This document shows positions 57,218-64,000 of a DNA stretch of 64,000 nt, in pieces; positions within the stretch are counted from its first letter, which is position 1, and every line of letters starts with the position of its first letter. The notes below the pieces were generated by a model. The model ran no database searches and was not told where the DNA came from. It worked only from the letters and a program-made list of their open reading frames with translations. Source of the DNA: a virus; the IMG/VR virus record IMGVR_UViG_3300044996_000325, positions 1 through 64,000 of that record. The stretch is one strand, 5' to 3'. The translations under genes were made by a program, and so were the position numbers.

Positions 57218-57440
57218 CCTGGATCTCCGCCTGGACGCTTGGGCCGCAGGTGATCTCGATGTCGACCAGCTTGAAGACGTCAAGCCATTCGGTGCCGCAT
57301 GAATTGCATTTGACCGCGCTGTATGCACTTGCTCCATCTGCACTTACCCATCCGGCATCGATGTCTTCGCTGTCACAAAAAGGACAGGTGTCTGGACTTT
57401 CAAGATATTTCTTGACCTGATCCGCACTCAGCTGTTCCAT
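57207..57440 (-). CDS. Zinc-ribbon protein, 77 residues
   Basis: The start at 57440 has AAAGGAAGGTCGC upstream. CPFCDSEDIDAG and VKCNSCGTEW form a typical restriction-alleviation (Lar)-like zinc ribbon arrangement, although the match is short. It overlaps both neighbours. Confidence 0.72.
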   Translation of the reverse strand: MEQLSADQVKKYLESPDTCPFCDSEDIDAGWVSADGASAYSAVKCNSCGTEWLDVFKLVDIEITCGPSVQAEIQDET

Positions 57441-57723
57441 GCGACCTTCCTTTCACTCTATCGATGATCTCCTGGGCCGTACGCATGAGTACGTCCGGGT
57501 CCATGTTTCCCATGGCGACGATCTCCGCAAGGTCGAGAAGCCGCGGAGCTTCGACGATGAGCCTGGCATTTGCTACGTATTCCTCTGCGTCCGCGGACAC
57601 TTCGCAAATATCGACTGCGCCATCCTTCCCGGGAGCGCAGATCACCGGCGCCCCGCTCGATGTCTCCGGGTCGAGTTCAAGCTCCTCGCTCCAGATGAAC
57701 CATTGTCCTGGTGTATGATCCAT
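57400..57723 (-). CDS. Unknown acidic protein, 107 residues
   Basis: The start at 57723 follows AAAGGAAACCGAT. ICEVSADAEEYVANARLIVE and APRLLDLAEIV resemble short phage proteins of unknown role that share an ANARLI-type motif. The last 41 bases overlap the next gene. Confidence 0.75.
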   Translation of the reverse strand: MDHTPGQWFIWSEELELDPETSSGAPVICAPGKDGAVDICEVSADAEEYVANARLIVEAPRLLDLAEIVAMGNMDPDVLMRTAQEIIDRVKGRSHGTAECGSGQEIS

Positions 57724-57733
57724 ATCGGTTTCC

Positions 57734-57749
57734 TTTCCGGCGTCTAAAA
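57734..57749. repeat. Dispersed palindrome, copy 24 (intergenic)
   Basis: TTTCCGGCGTCTAAAA, two differences from the consensus. It lies between the stop at 57751 and the ribosome-binding site before 57723. Confidence 0.85.
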
Positions 57750-57750
57750 G

Positions 57751-57933
57751 TCAGTCCCAGTCGTACTTGTCTTCCCAACGCTGGCGCTCTTCCTCTTCCC
57801 GCAGATGCTCGAGTTCCTCTTCGAGTTCGCGGTTGCGCCGCTCAAGACGTTCGCGTTCCCGGTCTCCGAGGAACCAGTTGAGGATCAGGAAGTTGGCGAA
57901 CAGATCGCCTATTCCAAAGCGCTTGTTACCCAT
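57751..57933 (-). CDS. Membrane-associated coiled-coil protein, 60 residues
   Basis: The start at 57933 has GGAAGAAGGTGAAGA upstream. A short hydrophobic N-terminus (DLFANFLILNWFLG) precedes a highly charged coiled coil (RERLERRNRELEEELEHLRE). No family is recognised. Confidence 0.7.
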   Translation of the reverse strand: MGNKRFGIGDLFANFLILNWFLGDRERERLERRNRELEEELEHLREEEERQRWEDKYDWD

Positions 57934-58198
57934 TCTTCACCTTCTTCCTAAAGGCGGCGCCCTTTTTGGATTGCTCTTTGGCCTCAAAGTTCACGATCTC
58001 ATTGCACTTCTTTGCCACCATGAAGCCATCCTCGGTTACGCTTGCGCCCGTCGGGTCTCCCTTCAGGATCCCCTTGACGCTCAGGTGCCTGAAGATGTGG
58101 TCCGGAACAGTGAATGTTGAGCGCTGCTTCAGGAGAGCTCCTTTGTACAGCGCCGCCAGCCACTTCTTTTCATCTCTGGAAAGTTTGACGCTACCCAT
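57926..58198 (-). CDS. Unknown basic protein, 90 residues
   Basis: The start at 58198 lies within the end of the upstream gene. It contains a possible HTH (STFTVPDHIFRHLSVKGILK) and a lysine-rich C-terminus. No family is recognised. Confidence 0.68.
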   Translation of the reverse strand: MGSVKLSRDEKKWLAALYKGALLKQRSTFTVPDHIFRHLSVKGILKGDPTGASVTEDGFMVAKKCNEIVNFEAKEQSKKGAAFRKKVKNG

Positions 58199-58448
58199 CT
58201 GGATCTTCGATCTCCCTTCTGAAGGCATGGATCGCGTACATATCGATCCACGACATTTCGCGGATCGGTGGGTAGGCGACGTATCTTGGGCGCCGCCCCC
58301 ACTTCTTCGTTCGAGCGATCTCTGCGATGTACCTTTTCATCTCTTCGATCTGGATGACCGGGTCGAGGCCTCTCTCCATCAGAACCTGAGAGGCTTCCAG
58401 GTCCTTGCCCTGGTAGACCAGGTTCACAATGTCTCTGACTGCGTCCAT
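58191..58448 (-). CDS. Unknown basic protein, 85 residues
   Basis: The start at 58448 has GAGAAGCTACCAGC upstream and overlaps the upstream stop. VNLVYQGKDLEASQVLMERG is helical and similar in layout to the 56817 protein. No family is recognised. Confidence 0.68.
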   Translation of the reverse strand: MDAVRDIVNLVYQGKDLEASQVLMERGLDPVIQIEEMKRYIAEIARTKKWGRRPRYVAYPPIREMSWIDMYAIHAFRREIEDPDG

Positions 58449-58717
58449 GCTGGTAGCTTCTCGTAGGTGACGATGAACTGGTCGTTTTCCCATTTCACGG
58501 TTGCGGCCATTCCATCGTCAGATATCTGGGCGTAGATCTCGGGGGATTTGATCCCGACGATCTGGCGTACCATCGCCTCGACCATGTTCCCGAATGAAAA
58601 ACCCGTCAGCGTAGGCTGGCCATCCTTCCCGGGAAGAGAAGCGGGCTGTGTCAGAAGATGCCAGGGATCAATGGTGACAACGACCTTGCCGTTTTTGCGG
58701 GAGATCGAATTACCCAT
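58424..58717 (-). CDS. Unknown protein, 97 residues
   Basis: The start at 58717 follows GGTGGATT. The product has a central glycine-phenylalanine stretch (TLTGFSFGNMVEAMVRQIVG) and strands at the end. It overlaps both neighbours. No family is recognised. Confidence 0.7.
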   Translation of the reverse strand: MGNSISRKNGKVVVTIDPWHLLTQPASLPGKDGQPTLTGFSFGNMVEAMVRQIVGIKSPEIYAQISDDGMAATVKWENDQFIVTYEKLPAWTQSETL

Positions 58718-59120
58718 AATCCACCCACGCGACATATCGCAGGTTCTTCTTGTGCTTCTTGGCAGCCGGCGTAAACTGCTCTACGTTGTCGACGAGGAAG
58801 AAAGAGCTGTGCTCCTTCAGGACATCGTCGTCGTACCGGGATAGGCAATCATCGGATCGCCAGGTCGGCGCCAGCTTGAGGACAGACTTCCCGACCTTCG
58901 TTTCTTTCTGGAACTTCTCGTGGAAGATCCTCCAGGTTTCCGTGGCGGTCTCCGATTTCTCGAAGCTCTCGAAGTTGTCCATGTACCACTCGTAGCAGAA
59001 AGTGTCGACCGTGATGCGGCCAAGCTCCTGCTCGAACCATGCGGCGGCCTTCGGGGCCGCCTTCTTGATGTCGTCCCAGGTCATGATCCATGCTGAGACT
59101 GCATAATAATCACTGGACAT
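58710..59120 (-). CDS. Unknown protein, 136 residues
   Basis: The start at 59120 follows AAAGGAGAACAAA, a strong site. It begins MSSDYYAVSAWIMTWDDIKK, is rich in aromatic and charged residues and probably helical. CTGTCACAG lies 14 bases before its start, next to the divergent recombinase promoter region. No family is recognised. Confidence 0.75.
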   Translation of the reverse strand: MSSDYYAVSAWIMTWDDIKKAAPKAAAWFEQELGRITVDTFCYEWYMDNFESFEKSETATETWRIFHEKFQKETKVGKSVLKLAPTWRSDDCLSRYDDDVLKEHSSFFLVDNVEQFTPAAKKHKKNLRYVAWVDYG

Positions 59121-59133
59121 TTTGTTCTCCTTT

Positions 59134-59189
59134 CTGTCACAGTAGTCCTCAATGTTGAGGTGAACTGTTACGCACATGCGTGCTATGAT
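59134..59189 (+). promoter_or_regulatory. Recombinase promoter region with operators
   Basis: TGCTATGAT (59181-59189) is an extended -10 element, and the predicted transcription start falls at or next to the ATG at 59196, implying a leaderless mRNA. Nearby are CTGTCACAG (59134-59142), the perfect palindrome CCTCAATGTTGAGG (59147-59160) and ACGCACATGCGT (59170-59181). No good -35 box is seen, so an activator may be needed. Confidence 0.55.
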
Positions 59190-59195
59190 TGGCGC

Positions 59196-60086
59196 ATGAA
59201 GATCGTCGGCGCTGTCGAAAGCTATCTTTCAGCCTGCCATGCGGAAAACCACAGTCCCAGGACCGAGCGGTCCTACAAGGATGTCCTGAACGACTTTGTT
59301 TCAGGCGTCGGAAACATCAACATCGAGGACCTGACGCCGGAGACGATCAACGCTTACATGGGTGGGCTCTCTGCTCGACCAGGAAAGCGTGGCCAGTTCT
59401 CCAGCCATTCAATGGCCAAGTACTACGCCGTCATCCGTTCCTTCGTGCGCTGGCTGTACGACCGGCGGTTCATCAGGGAGCGGATCACGGACTTCACCAG
59501 TGCGCCGCGTGTCTCCGGAGATCTGCCAAAGGCGCTCACCGATGAAGAGGTGAAGAGATTGCTTGACCATGTATCGGGAGATTTCAGGGATCTCGTTATC
59601 ATGGAGCTTTTCCTGGACACGGGCCTCCGGTTGAACGAGGTCTGTGCTCTCGATCTGAAGGATGTCCATGTTCAGGGAGCGTGGTGCCGCGTGTACGGGA
59701 AAGGCCGCAAGGAAGCGATCGTTCCTCTCGGCAGGAAGCTCTGCAGGGACTTGTCGATCTACATTCATGCACATCGCAAGCCCACCTACCAGGATGAGCC
59801 GGCGCTCTTTATCAACCGGTTTGGTCACCGGCTAGAGAGAGAGGGCCTGGCCATCCTGGTCAGGCGAGCGCTTGCGAACATCGGGATCGAGGGAAAACAC
59901 GGCGCCCATACGCTGCGCCACACCTTTGCGACAAATTTCCTTCGCAACGGCGGGTCACTTGAGGCGCTGCGCCGTATCCTGCGCCACAACGATATCAAGG
60001 TGACACAGAGATACATTCACCTGGTCATGGATGATGTTATTGGGCAGCATCACCAGGCGTCCCCGTTGGATCATATGAGAAAATGA
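59196..60086 (+). CDS. Tyrosine recombinase, XerC/D-like
   Basis: The protein has 296 residues and is the only rightward gene in this part of the window. An N-terminal SAM-like DNA-binding domain (residues 1-100) is followed by the catalytic domain with all signature residues: TGLRLNEV (Arg), GKGRKEAIVPL (Lys), HTLRHTFAT (His and Arg), RHNDIKVTQRYIH (His and the nucleophilic Tyr). It could integrate the phage or resolve multimers. It lacks a ribosome-binding site. A palindrome copy encodes VSGVGN between helices of the N-terminal domain. Confidence 0.93.
   Translation: MKIVGAVESYLSACHAENHSPRTERSYKDVLNDFVSGVGNINIEDLTPETINAYMGGLSARPGKRGQFSSHSMAKYYAVIRSFVRWLYDRRFIRERITDFTSAPRVSGDLPKALTDEEVKRLLDHVSGDFRDLVIMELFLDTGLRLNEVCALDLKDVHVQGAWCRVYGKGRKEAIVPLGRKLCRDLSIYIHAHRKPTYQDEPALFINRFGHRLEREGLAILVRRALANIGIEGKHGAHTLRHTFATNFLRNGGSLEALRRILRHNDIKVTQRYIHLVMDDVIGQHHQASPLDHMRK
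59299..59314. repeat. Dispersed palindrome, copy 25 (in CDS)
   Basis: TTTCAGGCGTCGGAAA, one difference from the consensus. It encodes VSGVGN in the recombinase. Confidence 0.9.
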
Positions 60087-60890
60087 TCAGTAGGGGATCC
60101 AGATGCCGGGCTCTTCAACGTTTTTCACGTCGTAGCCTGGCAGCGTGTCCAGATACTCCATAAAGTTGCTGAAGTCTTCAGGATCGTCGTTCTCGTGGGC
60201 CTCGATATGCATATAGCGGGTGTACAGATGGTCGAGAACCTCGTTGGTAAGCATCTTGGGGTCCGGCGCTGTCACAACCCACGGGGCATACTCGCCGTCA
60301 CGGTTGTCGAAGTGAGAACGGTGAACGTAGTCCGGAACCAGGACGCGGGCGTATTCGTTGGGAAGGCCTCCCTTGAAGCCCTTCTTTTTGAACTTTTCAA
60401 GCATCGCCCGAATGGGATCGACGCCGGCCCTCTCGGCGAACTTTGTGAGCATCATCAGCACGTCGCCGATCTCGCCGGCAACGTCGTCGCTCTTATTCTC
60501 CGGGTTGTTGCGAACCCACTTGGACTGTGTATGAACGAACCTGTCAGCAAGCTCCCCAATTTCAGACGTCAGAAACAGCAGTGCCTGCGTGGCATCTGGG
60601 TCAGCATACCCCCGGAACTGAAAGTATTCATTCACTACCACTCGGAGGTCGAGGCTGGCGACTTCGCCACGGCCTGCGGGCTGTGCCATGTCCTCACGGA
60701 CGGGGACCATGAAGCTCCCTGTACTTTTGATGTGGGCTTGTAGAGCGCTCAGGATACCGCCGATGATGCGATAAGCGGCGCGATCGCCGTCGTTTTCGTT
60801 GTCGACGGTATCGTCGAGCCAGTTGAATACCTCTTCAAGATCCTTGTACGTCAGCCGCTCCGGGGGAAAGAAGGTGTTTGCGTTGCTCAT
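60087..60890 (-). CDS. MazG-like nucleotide pyrophosphohydrolase
   Basis: The protein has 267 residues. Residues about 80-165 contain TSEIGELADRFVHTQ and GEIGDVLMMLTKFAE, the metal-binding EExxE/EGD-like pattern of all-alpha NTP pyrophosphatases. The flanking parts are family-specific. It probably cleans or adjusts the nucleotide pool or lowers ppGpp during infection. A palindrome copy encodes LFLTSEIG, inside the catalytic helix. Confidence 0.82.
   Translation of the reverse strand: MSNANTFFPPERLTYKDLEEVFNWLDDTVDNENDGDRAAYRIIGGILSALQAHIKSTGSFMVPVREDMAQPAGRGEVASLDLRVVVNEYFQFRGYADPDATQALLFLTSEIGELADRFVHTQSKWVRNNPENKSDDVAGEIGDVLMMLTKFAERAGVDPIRAMLEKFKKKGFKGGLPNEYARVLVPDYVHRSHFDNRDGEYAPWVVTAPDPKMLTNEVLDHLYTRYMHIEAHENDDPEDFSNFMEYLDTLPGYDVKNVEEPGIWIPY
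60560..60575. repeat. Dispersed palindrome, copy 26 (in CDS)
   Basis: TTTCAGACGTCAGAAA, one difference from the consensus. It encodes FLTSEI of the MazG-like active-site helix. Confidence 0.88.
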
Positions 60891-61153
60891 TTTGCCTCTG
60901 TGTTATCCATGTATGTACGCCAGGCAGCGTAGATCTTCTGATAGTTTTTGTACGTGTCCTCAAACAAGAGAAGGTCGACGCCGCAATTTGGGCAGATATC
61001 ACCTTCGCCGGTATCGCAAAGACATATAGGGCACTCGCCAGACCTGACGCTGTTTGCATAGATCTTGACCAGGTCTTCATCTTCGACCCGTTTGCCGTTC
61101 ACATTGACGGCTTCTGGAAAGTCTCCGGTGTTCACGATTACGACAGTTGTCAT
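60887..61153 (-). CDS. Zinc-ribbon protein, 88 residues
   Basis: The start at 61153 has GGAGCAGATAAA upstream and overlaps the upstream stop. CPICLCDTGEGDICPNCG is a compact zinc ribbon. The N-terminus is a small beta unit (TTVVIVNTGDFPEAVNVNG). The stop overlaps the MazG-like start by ATGA. Confidence 0.72.
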   Translation of the reverse strand: MTTVVIVNTGDFPEAVNVNGKRVEDEDLVKIYANSVRSGECPICLCDTGEGDICPNCGVDLLLFEDTYKNYQKIYAAWRTYMDNTEAK

Positions 61154-61608
61154 TTTATCTGCTCCGCTTCTCCGTGATTGGCCCATCCATCGACGATATA
61201 GATGAATTCTGTCAGCGAGGTCGATACCAGCTCGTAGACCTCGTTCTCGAGATCGACGATCTCTTCCGCGGTGCAGCTCTTGAGCCTCTTCGCTCCGTAC
61301 CACGGAGACCACTCAATGTCCATTTCTTCACGGGTGTATTGGCCACGGGGAGCGCCGGGCTCGTGCGTTCCAGGGAGTTCCTGGCCATGATAGAAGACGA
61401 CGTGCCATGGAGGTCGGCAAATTGGGCAGCATCCTTCGTGGCACTCGTTCTCACAATCACATTCGACCTGGTAGTCCTCTCCGTGTACGTCGCTCTTGTA
61501 ATTTGGGCAGCTTTTGTCGTGCAGGCTGTGCCGCCGCTCCCACTCCTCGTCTGAATATGGTCCATTGCACACAAAGCAAAGCGCCCCCTGCGAGAGGTTT
61601 CCTGTCAT
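61150..61608 (-). CDS. Cysteine-rich protein, 152 residues
   Basis: The start at 61608 follows AAAGGAGCTTCC. Twelve cysteines occur in the first 85 residues (CFVCNGPYSD, CPNYKSD, CDCENECHEGCCPICRPPWH), suggesting two or more metal sites. The C-terminal half is helical. No family is recognised. Confidence 0.72.
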   Translation of the reverse strand: MTGNLSQGALCFVCNGPYSDEEWERRHSLHDKSCPNYKSDVHGEDYQVECDCENECHEGCCPICRPPWHVVFYHGQELPGTHEPGAPRGQYTREEMDIEWSPWYGAKRLKSCTAEEIVDLENEVYELVSTSLTEFIYIVDGWANHGEAEQIK

Positions 61609-61859
61609 GGAAGCTCCTTTCTCGTCAACGCTATGGAGTTGATGGCGATATTCAGCGTAAGCCACGAGACACCAATCTCGGCATCGTGATTGTGCTGAAT
61701 GTCCTCGAGGATCTGGATCGCTTCCTCGTCGGTGATCTCCACGCCCGATCTTTCAGCCTCTAACTTGACATCTTCCGGAAGCCATACGATCACACAGGCA
61801 TGCGTGTCCTTCCCGTGATAGTTGAAAAGCCTCTTGGCATGTTCTTCTAGTGTTGTCAT
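61605..61859 (-). CDS. Unknown acidic protein, 84 residues
   Basis: The start at 61859 follows GGAGTGGATGAA and overlaps the primase stop by ATGA. It is a helical acidic protein (HACVIVWLPEDVKLEAERSG). No family is recognised. Confidence 0.7.
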   Translation of the reverse strand: MTTLEEHAKRLFNYHGKDTHACVIVWLPEDVKLEAERSGVEITDEEAIQILEDIQHNHDAEIGVSWLTLNIAINSIALTRKELP

Positions 61860-62839
61860 TTCATCCACTCCTTGATTGTGGGTATGGCTGTATCGGGCTC
61901 TGCCCGCACCCAGTCATCGATGTCTTTGAACTGCTCCGGTGGAGTTCTCAGCTCAGCATGAAGCAGGTCGGCGCGGAGCTTGGCGTACTTCATGATCTTG
62001 GCACGGACATCCTCAGATGGATCGTTGTCTGCGACCAGGATGCGCTTTGGAGAAAGCGAGAGCTGCACATACCAGGTGCCGGCATCGGCCCAGATATTCT
62101 CCGAGACTGTCGGTGCGCACACCTTGATACCGTACTGATGCAGGAGCATGCAGGGGATCTCGCTCTTTACAACCAGGACCGGTTCGGTAATGTCGCGGAT
62201 CGAGTTGAGATTGAACAGCGACCCAACGGAGCCTTTCTCGTTGATAAAGCGGTGGCGGTGCGCGGCGCCGGGATCCATGTTGCGCATCTTGATCCCCATC
62301 AGCCTCTCCCGGTCAAAGGATGGCATCGTCATCCACCGGGAGTGCTCGGTCTGCTTCTCGCCGAGGCGGAAGAAGTCGACTGTCTCGCGCAACAAGCCCC
62401 TGGTGGCTGCGTATTGGTAGACGGTTTCAGACGTCTGATACTGTTTCCAGAGGTCGTTCGGGAGACCGAATGGATTGGGCTTCTCGATCTGGATGGGCGA
62501 GATCTTGTATCCGCCATTCAGGATCGACAGTGCACGTCGAATGTGGTCCGGGTCCTTGTCGTTGTATCCTGGGATCTTCATGTACCCAACCAGGTCGATG
62601 ACATCTCCCTGCTTTCCACATGCGCCGTGGCATTTCCACTCCTGCCCATCCCTTCCCTGAAAAATGGAAAAGGACGGAGTTTGGTGCTGGTGCGGGTGGA
62701 AAGGGAGGGGGCAGACGATCACCTTCTTGTTGCTTGACACCTGCAGGACGTCGCGGACATCGTAGAGCCTACGAGCATCCCTGATCGAGCCACCTGCGGT
62801 ATTTTTCGGCCATCGTCTTGATGTCGTCGTCCTCGTCAT
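61856..62839 (-). CDS. DNA primase, DnaG type
   Basis: The protein has about 327 residues. A zinc-binding domain (CPLPFHPHQHQTPSF, then CHGACGKQGDVIDLV) is followed by a Toprim-type catalytic domain (PVLVVKSEIP and ILVADNDPSED). It makes RNA primers with the DnaB helicase at 51081. A palindrome copy encodes YQTSET between the two domains. The start at 62839 is chosen for its GAGGAG site and overlaps the upstream gene by 71 bases; it is uncertain. Confidence 0.85.
   Translation of the reverse strand: MTRTTTSRRWPKNTAGGSIRDARRLYDVRDVLQVSSNKKVIVCPLPFHPHQHQTPSFSIFQGRDGQEWKCHGACGKQGDVIDLVGYMKIPGYNDKDPDHIRRALSILNGGYKISPIQIEKPNPFGLPNDLWKQYQTSETVYQYAATRGLLRETVDFFRLGEKQTEHSRWMTMPSFDRERLMGIKMRNMDPGAAHRHRFINEKGSVGSLFNLNSIRDITEPVLVVKSEIPCMLLHQYGIKVCAPTVSENIWADAGTWYVQLSLSPKRILVADNDPSEDVRAKIMKYAKLRADLLHAELRTPPEQFKDIDDWVRAEPDTAIPTIKEWMK
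62425..62440. repeat. Dispersed palindrome, copy 27 (in CDS)
   Basis: TTTCAGACGTCTGATA, one difference from the consensus. It encodes YQTSE in the interdomain region of the primase. Confidence 0.9.
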
Positions 62840-63017
62840 AGTCGCACTCCTCGCAGCTTCTTGAGCGAATTGAATGGGATGAGTTGCATACCGGGCACTC
62901 TTCAGGCCAGTTGTCCATGTCAAAAACCTTGTGGTCCAGGACGATTTCGTCAGACATGTCGGCGGCGACCAGGCCTCCGTGGACGAGGGCGTAGGTCATG
63001 ACTTTATGCTTTGCCAT
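62769..63017 (-). CDS. Zinc-ribbon protein, 82 residues
   Basis: The start at 63017 follows AGGAGGCAAG. CPVCNSSHSIRSRSCEECDY is a zinc ribbon near the C-terminus, followed by an acidic stretch. It overlaps the primase start. Confidence 0.72.
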   Translation of the reverse strand: MAKHKVMTYALVHGGLVAADMSDEIVLDHKVFDMDNWPEECPVCNSSHSIRSRSCEECDYDEDDDIKTMAEKYRRWLDQGCS

Positions 63018-63025
63018 CTTGCCTC

Positions 63026-63253
63026 CTAAAACATTTGAGCTTGCTTATTGAACTGGTTCAAGGCACGCTTGATGTACGGAACATCCAGCTCATGGGCACG
63101 CACGACCATCGTGTGATTGAAGGCGGCGTAGTATTTTCGGTGCTTGCTCGGAACATCGTTGCGGAAGCGTTCCCAGTCTGCCTTCTGCTCTGCATGGCTC
63201 CCGCTGATGATCACCTTGACTTTGTGCGGTGATACAGCAATTGCGTCGATCAT
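63026..63253 (-). CDS. Unknown basic protein, 75 residues
   Basis: The start at 63253 follows GGAGGTCTACAACCT and overlaps the ThiF-like stop by ATGA. It looks like a small alpha/beta domain (VKVIISGSHAEQKADWERFR). No family is recognised. Coupling to the ThiF-like gene suggests a shared pathway. Confidence 0.7.
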   Translation of the reverse strand: MIDAIAVSPHKVKVIISGSHAEQKADWERFRNDVPSKHRKYYAAFNHTMVVRAHELDVPYIKRALNQFNKQAQMF

Positions 63254-63912
63254 AGGTTGTAGACCTCCAGGCGGTCCATCTTGATGTTGTGGTACACAAA
63301 CTTGGAGTGCTGCTCGCCGCGCAGGATATCGCGTACTGCCTTGCCGATGTGGCCGGCAGCGATGCAGGCGGTGTAGATGGTTGCCTTCTCGGTGCAGACG
63401 ACGTCGGGAACATTTTTCTCGTCTTCCTCGGAGATCATGCGGTCGTAGCCATGAAAGCCGGTATCTTCCAGGTCCATGTTCACGATGTAGAGGTGGAAGA
63501 TCTCGGCGGACATGCGGGCATCCAGGTACCAGCCGCGGCATGTCTTCTTCACAGCTTCCCAGATCTGTTTGCGCGCCGTGATACTGTCCACTGCAGAGAT
63601 GACAATGTCATCATCGAGCAGCGTATTCTCGTCGACGCGCTCCTGAACGATCTGCGGCAGCGCTTCGTCAGAAAAGAGCATCGTCTGTCCGGCAAGCGCT
63701 TCCGCCTTGTTGGTGTGCACACTGCCGACCGTATGGAACTGGGTTGGGAGGTTGACGTTGTCGACCCTGTCATCATCGAAAATCGTCAGGAAACGAACAC
63801 CCATCTTTGCCAGGGTGATCCCGGTGATGGCGCCGATCCCACCAGCCCCAATCAACCCGATCCGCATGGTCGGTGGTACGGTAAAGATCCCCATATGTCG
63901 AGTGTGGTCCAT
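63250..63912 (-). CDS. ThiF/E1-like adenylyltransferase
   Basis: The protein has 220 residues. A Rossmann nucleotide-binding loop GLIGAGGIGAITGITLAKMG (residues 18-37) is followed by FDDDRVDNVNLPTQF and a C-terminal CTEKATIYTACIAAG, typical of ThiF/MoeB/E1 enzymes that adenylate ubiquitin-like C-termini. Short versions occur in phages and mobile elements with unknown partners. The start overlaps the preceding stop as TAATG. Confidence 0.88.
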   Translation of the reverse strand: MDHTRHMGIFTVPPTMRIGLIGAGGIGAITGITLAKMGVRFLTIFDDDRVDNVNLPTQFHTVGSVHTNKAEALAGQTMLFSDEALPQIVQERVDENTLLDDDIVISAVDSITARKQIWEAVKKTCRGWYLDARMSAEIFHLYIVNMDLEDTGFHGYDRMISEEDEKNVPDVVCTEKATIYTACIAAGHIGKAVRDILRGEQHSKFVYHNIKMDRLEVYNL

Positions 63913-64000
63913 TATTCCTCCTGTCCTTGTCTTGTCTGGATCGCCCGTTGAAGAACTTCGGCAAGCGAGTGATGGTTTATTTGTTCGAGATCCTCGAATA
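63912..64000 (-). CDS. Partial CDS, C-terminus only
   Basis: An open frame enters from the right edge and ends with TAA overlapping the ThiF-like start. The last residues are LAEVLQRAIQTRQGQEE. Too little is present to name it. Tight coupling makes it the first place to look for a partner of the ThiF-like protein. Confidence 0.6.
   Translation of the reverse strand, partial: FEDLEQINHHSLAEVLQRAIQTRQGQEE

Noticed and set aside
59299-59314. The palindrome as the core site of the tyrosine recombinase
   Set aside because: Sites for this family are usually about 28 bp with 11-bp arms around a 6-8 base centre; the 16-bp unit with no separate centre does not fit, and 27 recombination sites would make the genome unstable.

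Overview
The window is a 64 kb internal piece of a tailed, siphovirus-like phage or prophage genome. Both edges cut through genes. Head, portal, large terminase, tail tube, tape measure, tail fibre, lysis and replication genes are all present, and no ribosomal RNA or host metabolic operon is seen. The tape measure protein has 1802 residues, which implies a very long tail. The SSB protein (13171..13602) resembles those of Anaerolineae-type Chloroflexota, so a host in that group is a reasonable but unproven guess. An XRE-family regulator facing a divergent promoter and a XerC/D-like tyrosine recombinase suggest a temperate or prophage lifestyle.

Layout. (1) 1-18.9 kb is read leftward: mostly small accessory genes, with recognisable RtcB RNA ligase, three tRNAs, RadC, SSB, a NADAR-domain N-glycosidase, an RNase H-like protein, DUF5662, DUF1599 (Nmad1), bacterioferritin and DUF4406 proteins. 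(2) 18.9-19.0 kb is a divergent promoter pair whose two -35 boxes overlap in one palindrome. (3) 19.0-48.1 kb is read rightward: holin-like protein, dual-nuclease protein, a membrane/HTH protein, large terminase, portal, metallophosphoesterase, scaffold, major capsid, connectors, tail tube, tail chaperones with a canonical -1 frameshift site, tape measure, tail tip and fibre proteins, GH25 endolysin and small membrane proteins, closed by a bidirectional terminator. (4) 48.1-54.1 kb is read leftward: Sak4-like ATPase, Cas4-like nuclease, DnaB helicase, a resolvase-like nuclease, driven by a strong promoter divergent from the XRE regulator at 54290. (5) 54.9-64 kb is again read leftward: many small proteins, a MazG-like pyrophosphohydrolase, a primase and a ThiF/E1-like protein, with the tyrosine recombinase inserted on the opposite strand at 59196.

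The most striking feature is a 16-bp palindrome, consensus TTTCAGRCGYCTGAAA, that I located by eye at 27 places. It is spaced about every 1-3 kb over nearly the whole window and is absent from the 5.4 kb tape measure gene. It lies in intergenic gaps, across one start codon, and inside genes in all three reading frames, so it must be conserved as DNA and not as protein. I do not recognise it. A phage-wide operator/stoperator, segregation or DNA-organising site are the main hypotheses. A second, separate motif (CTGTSACAG) sits inside promoter spacers.
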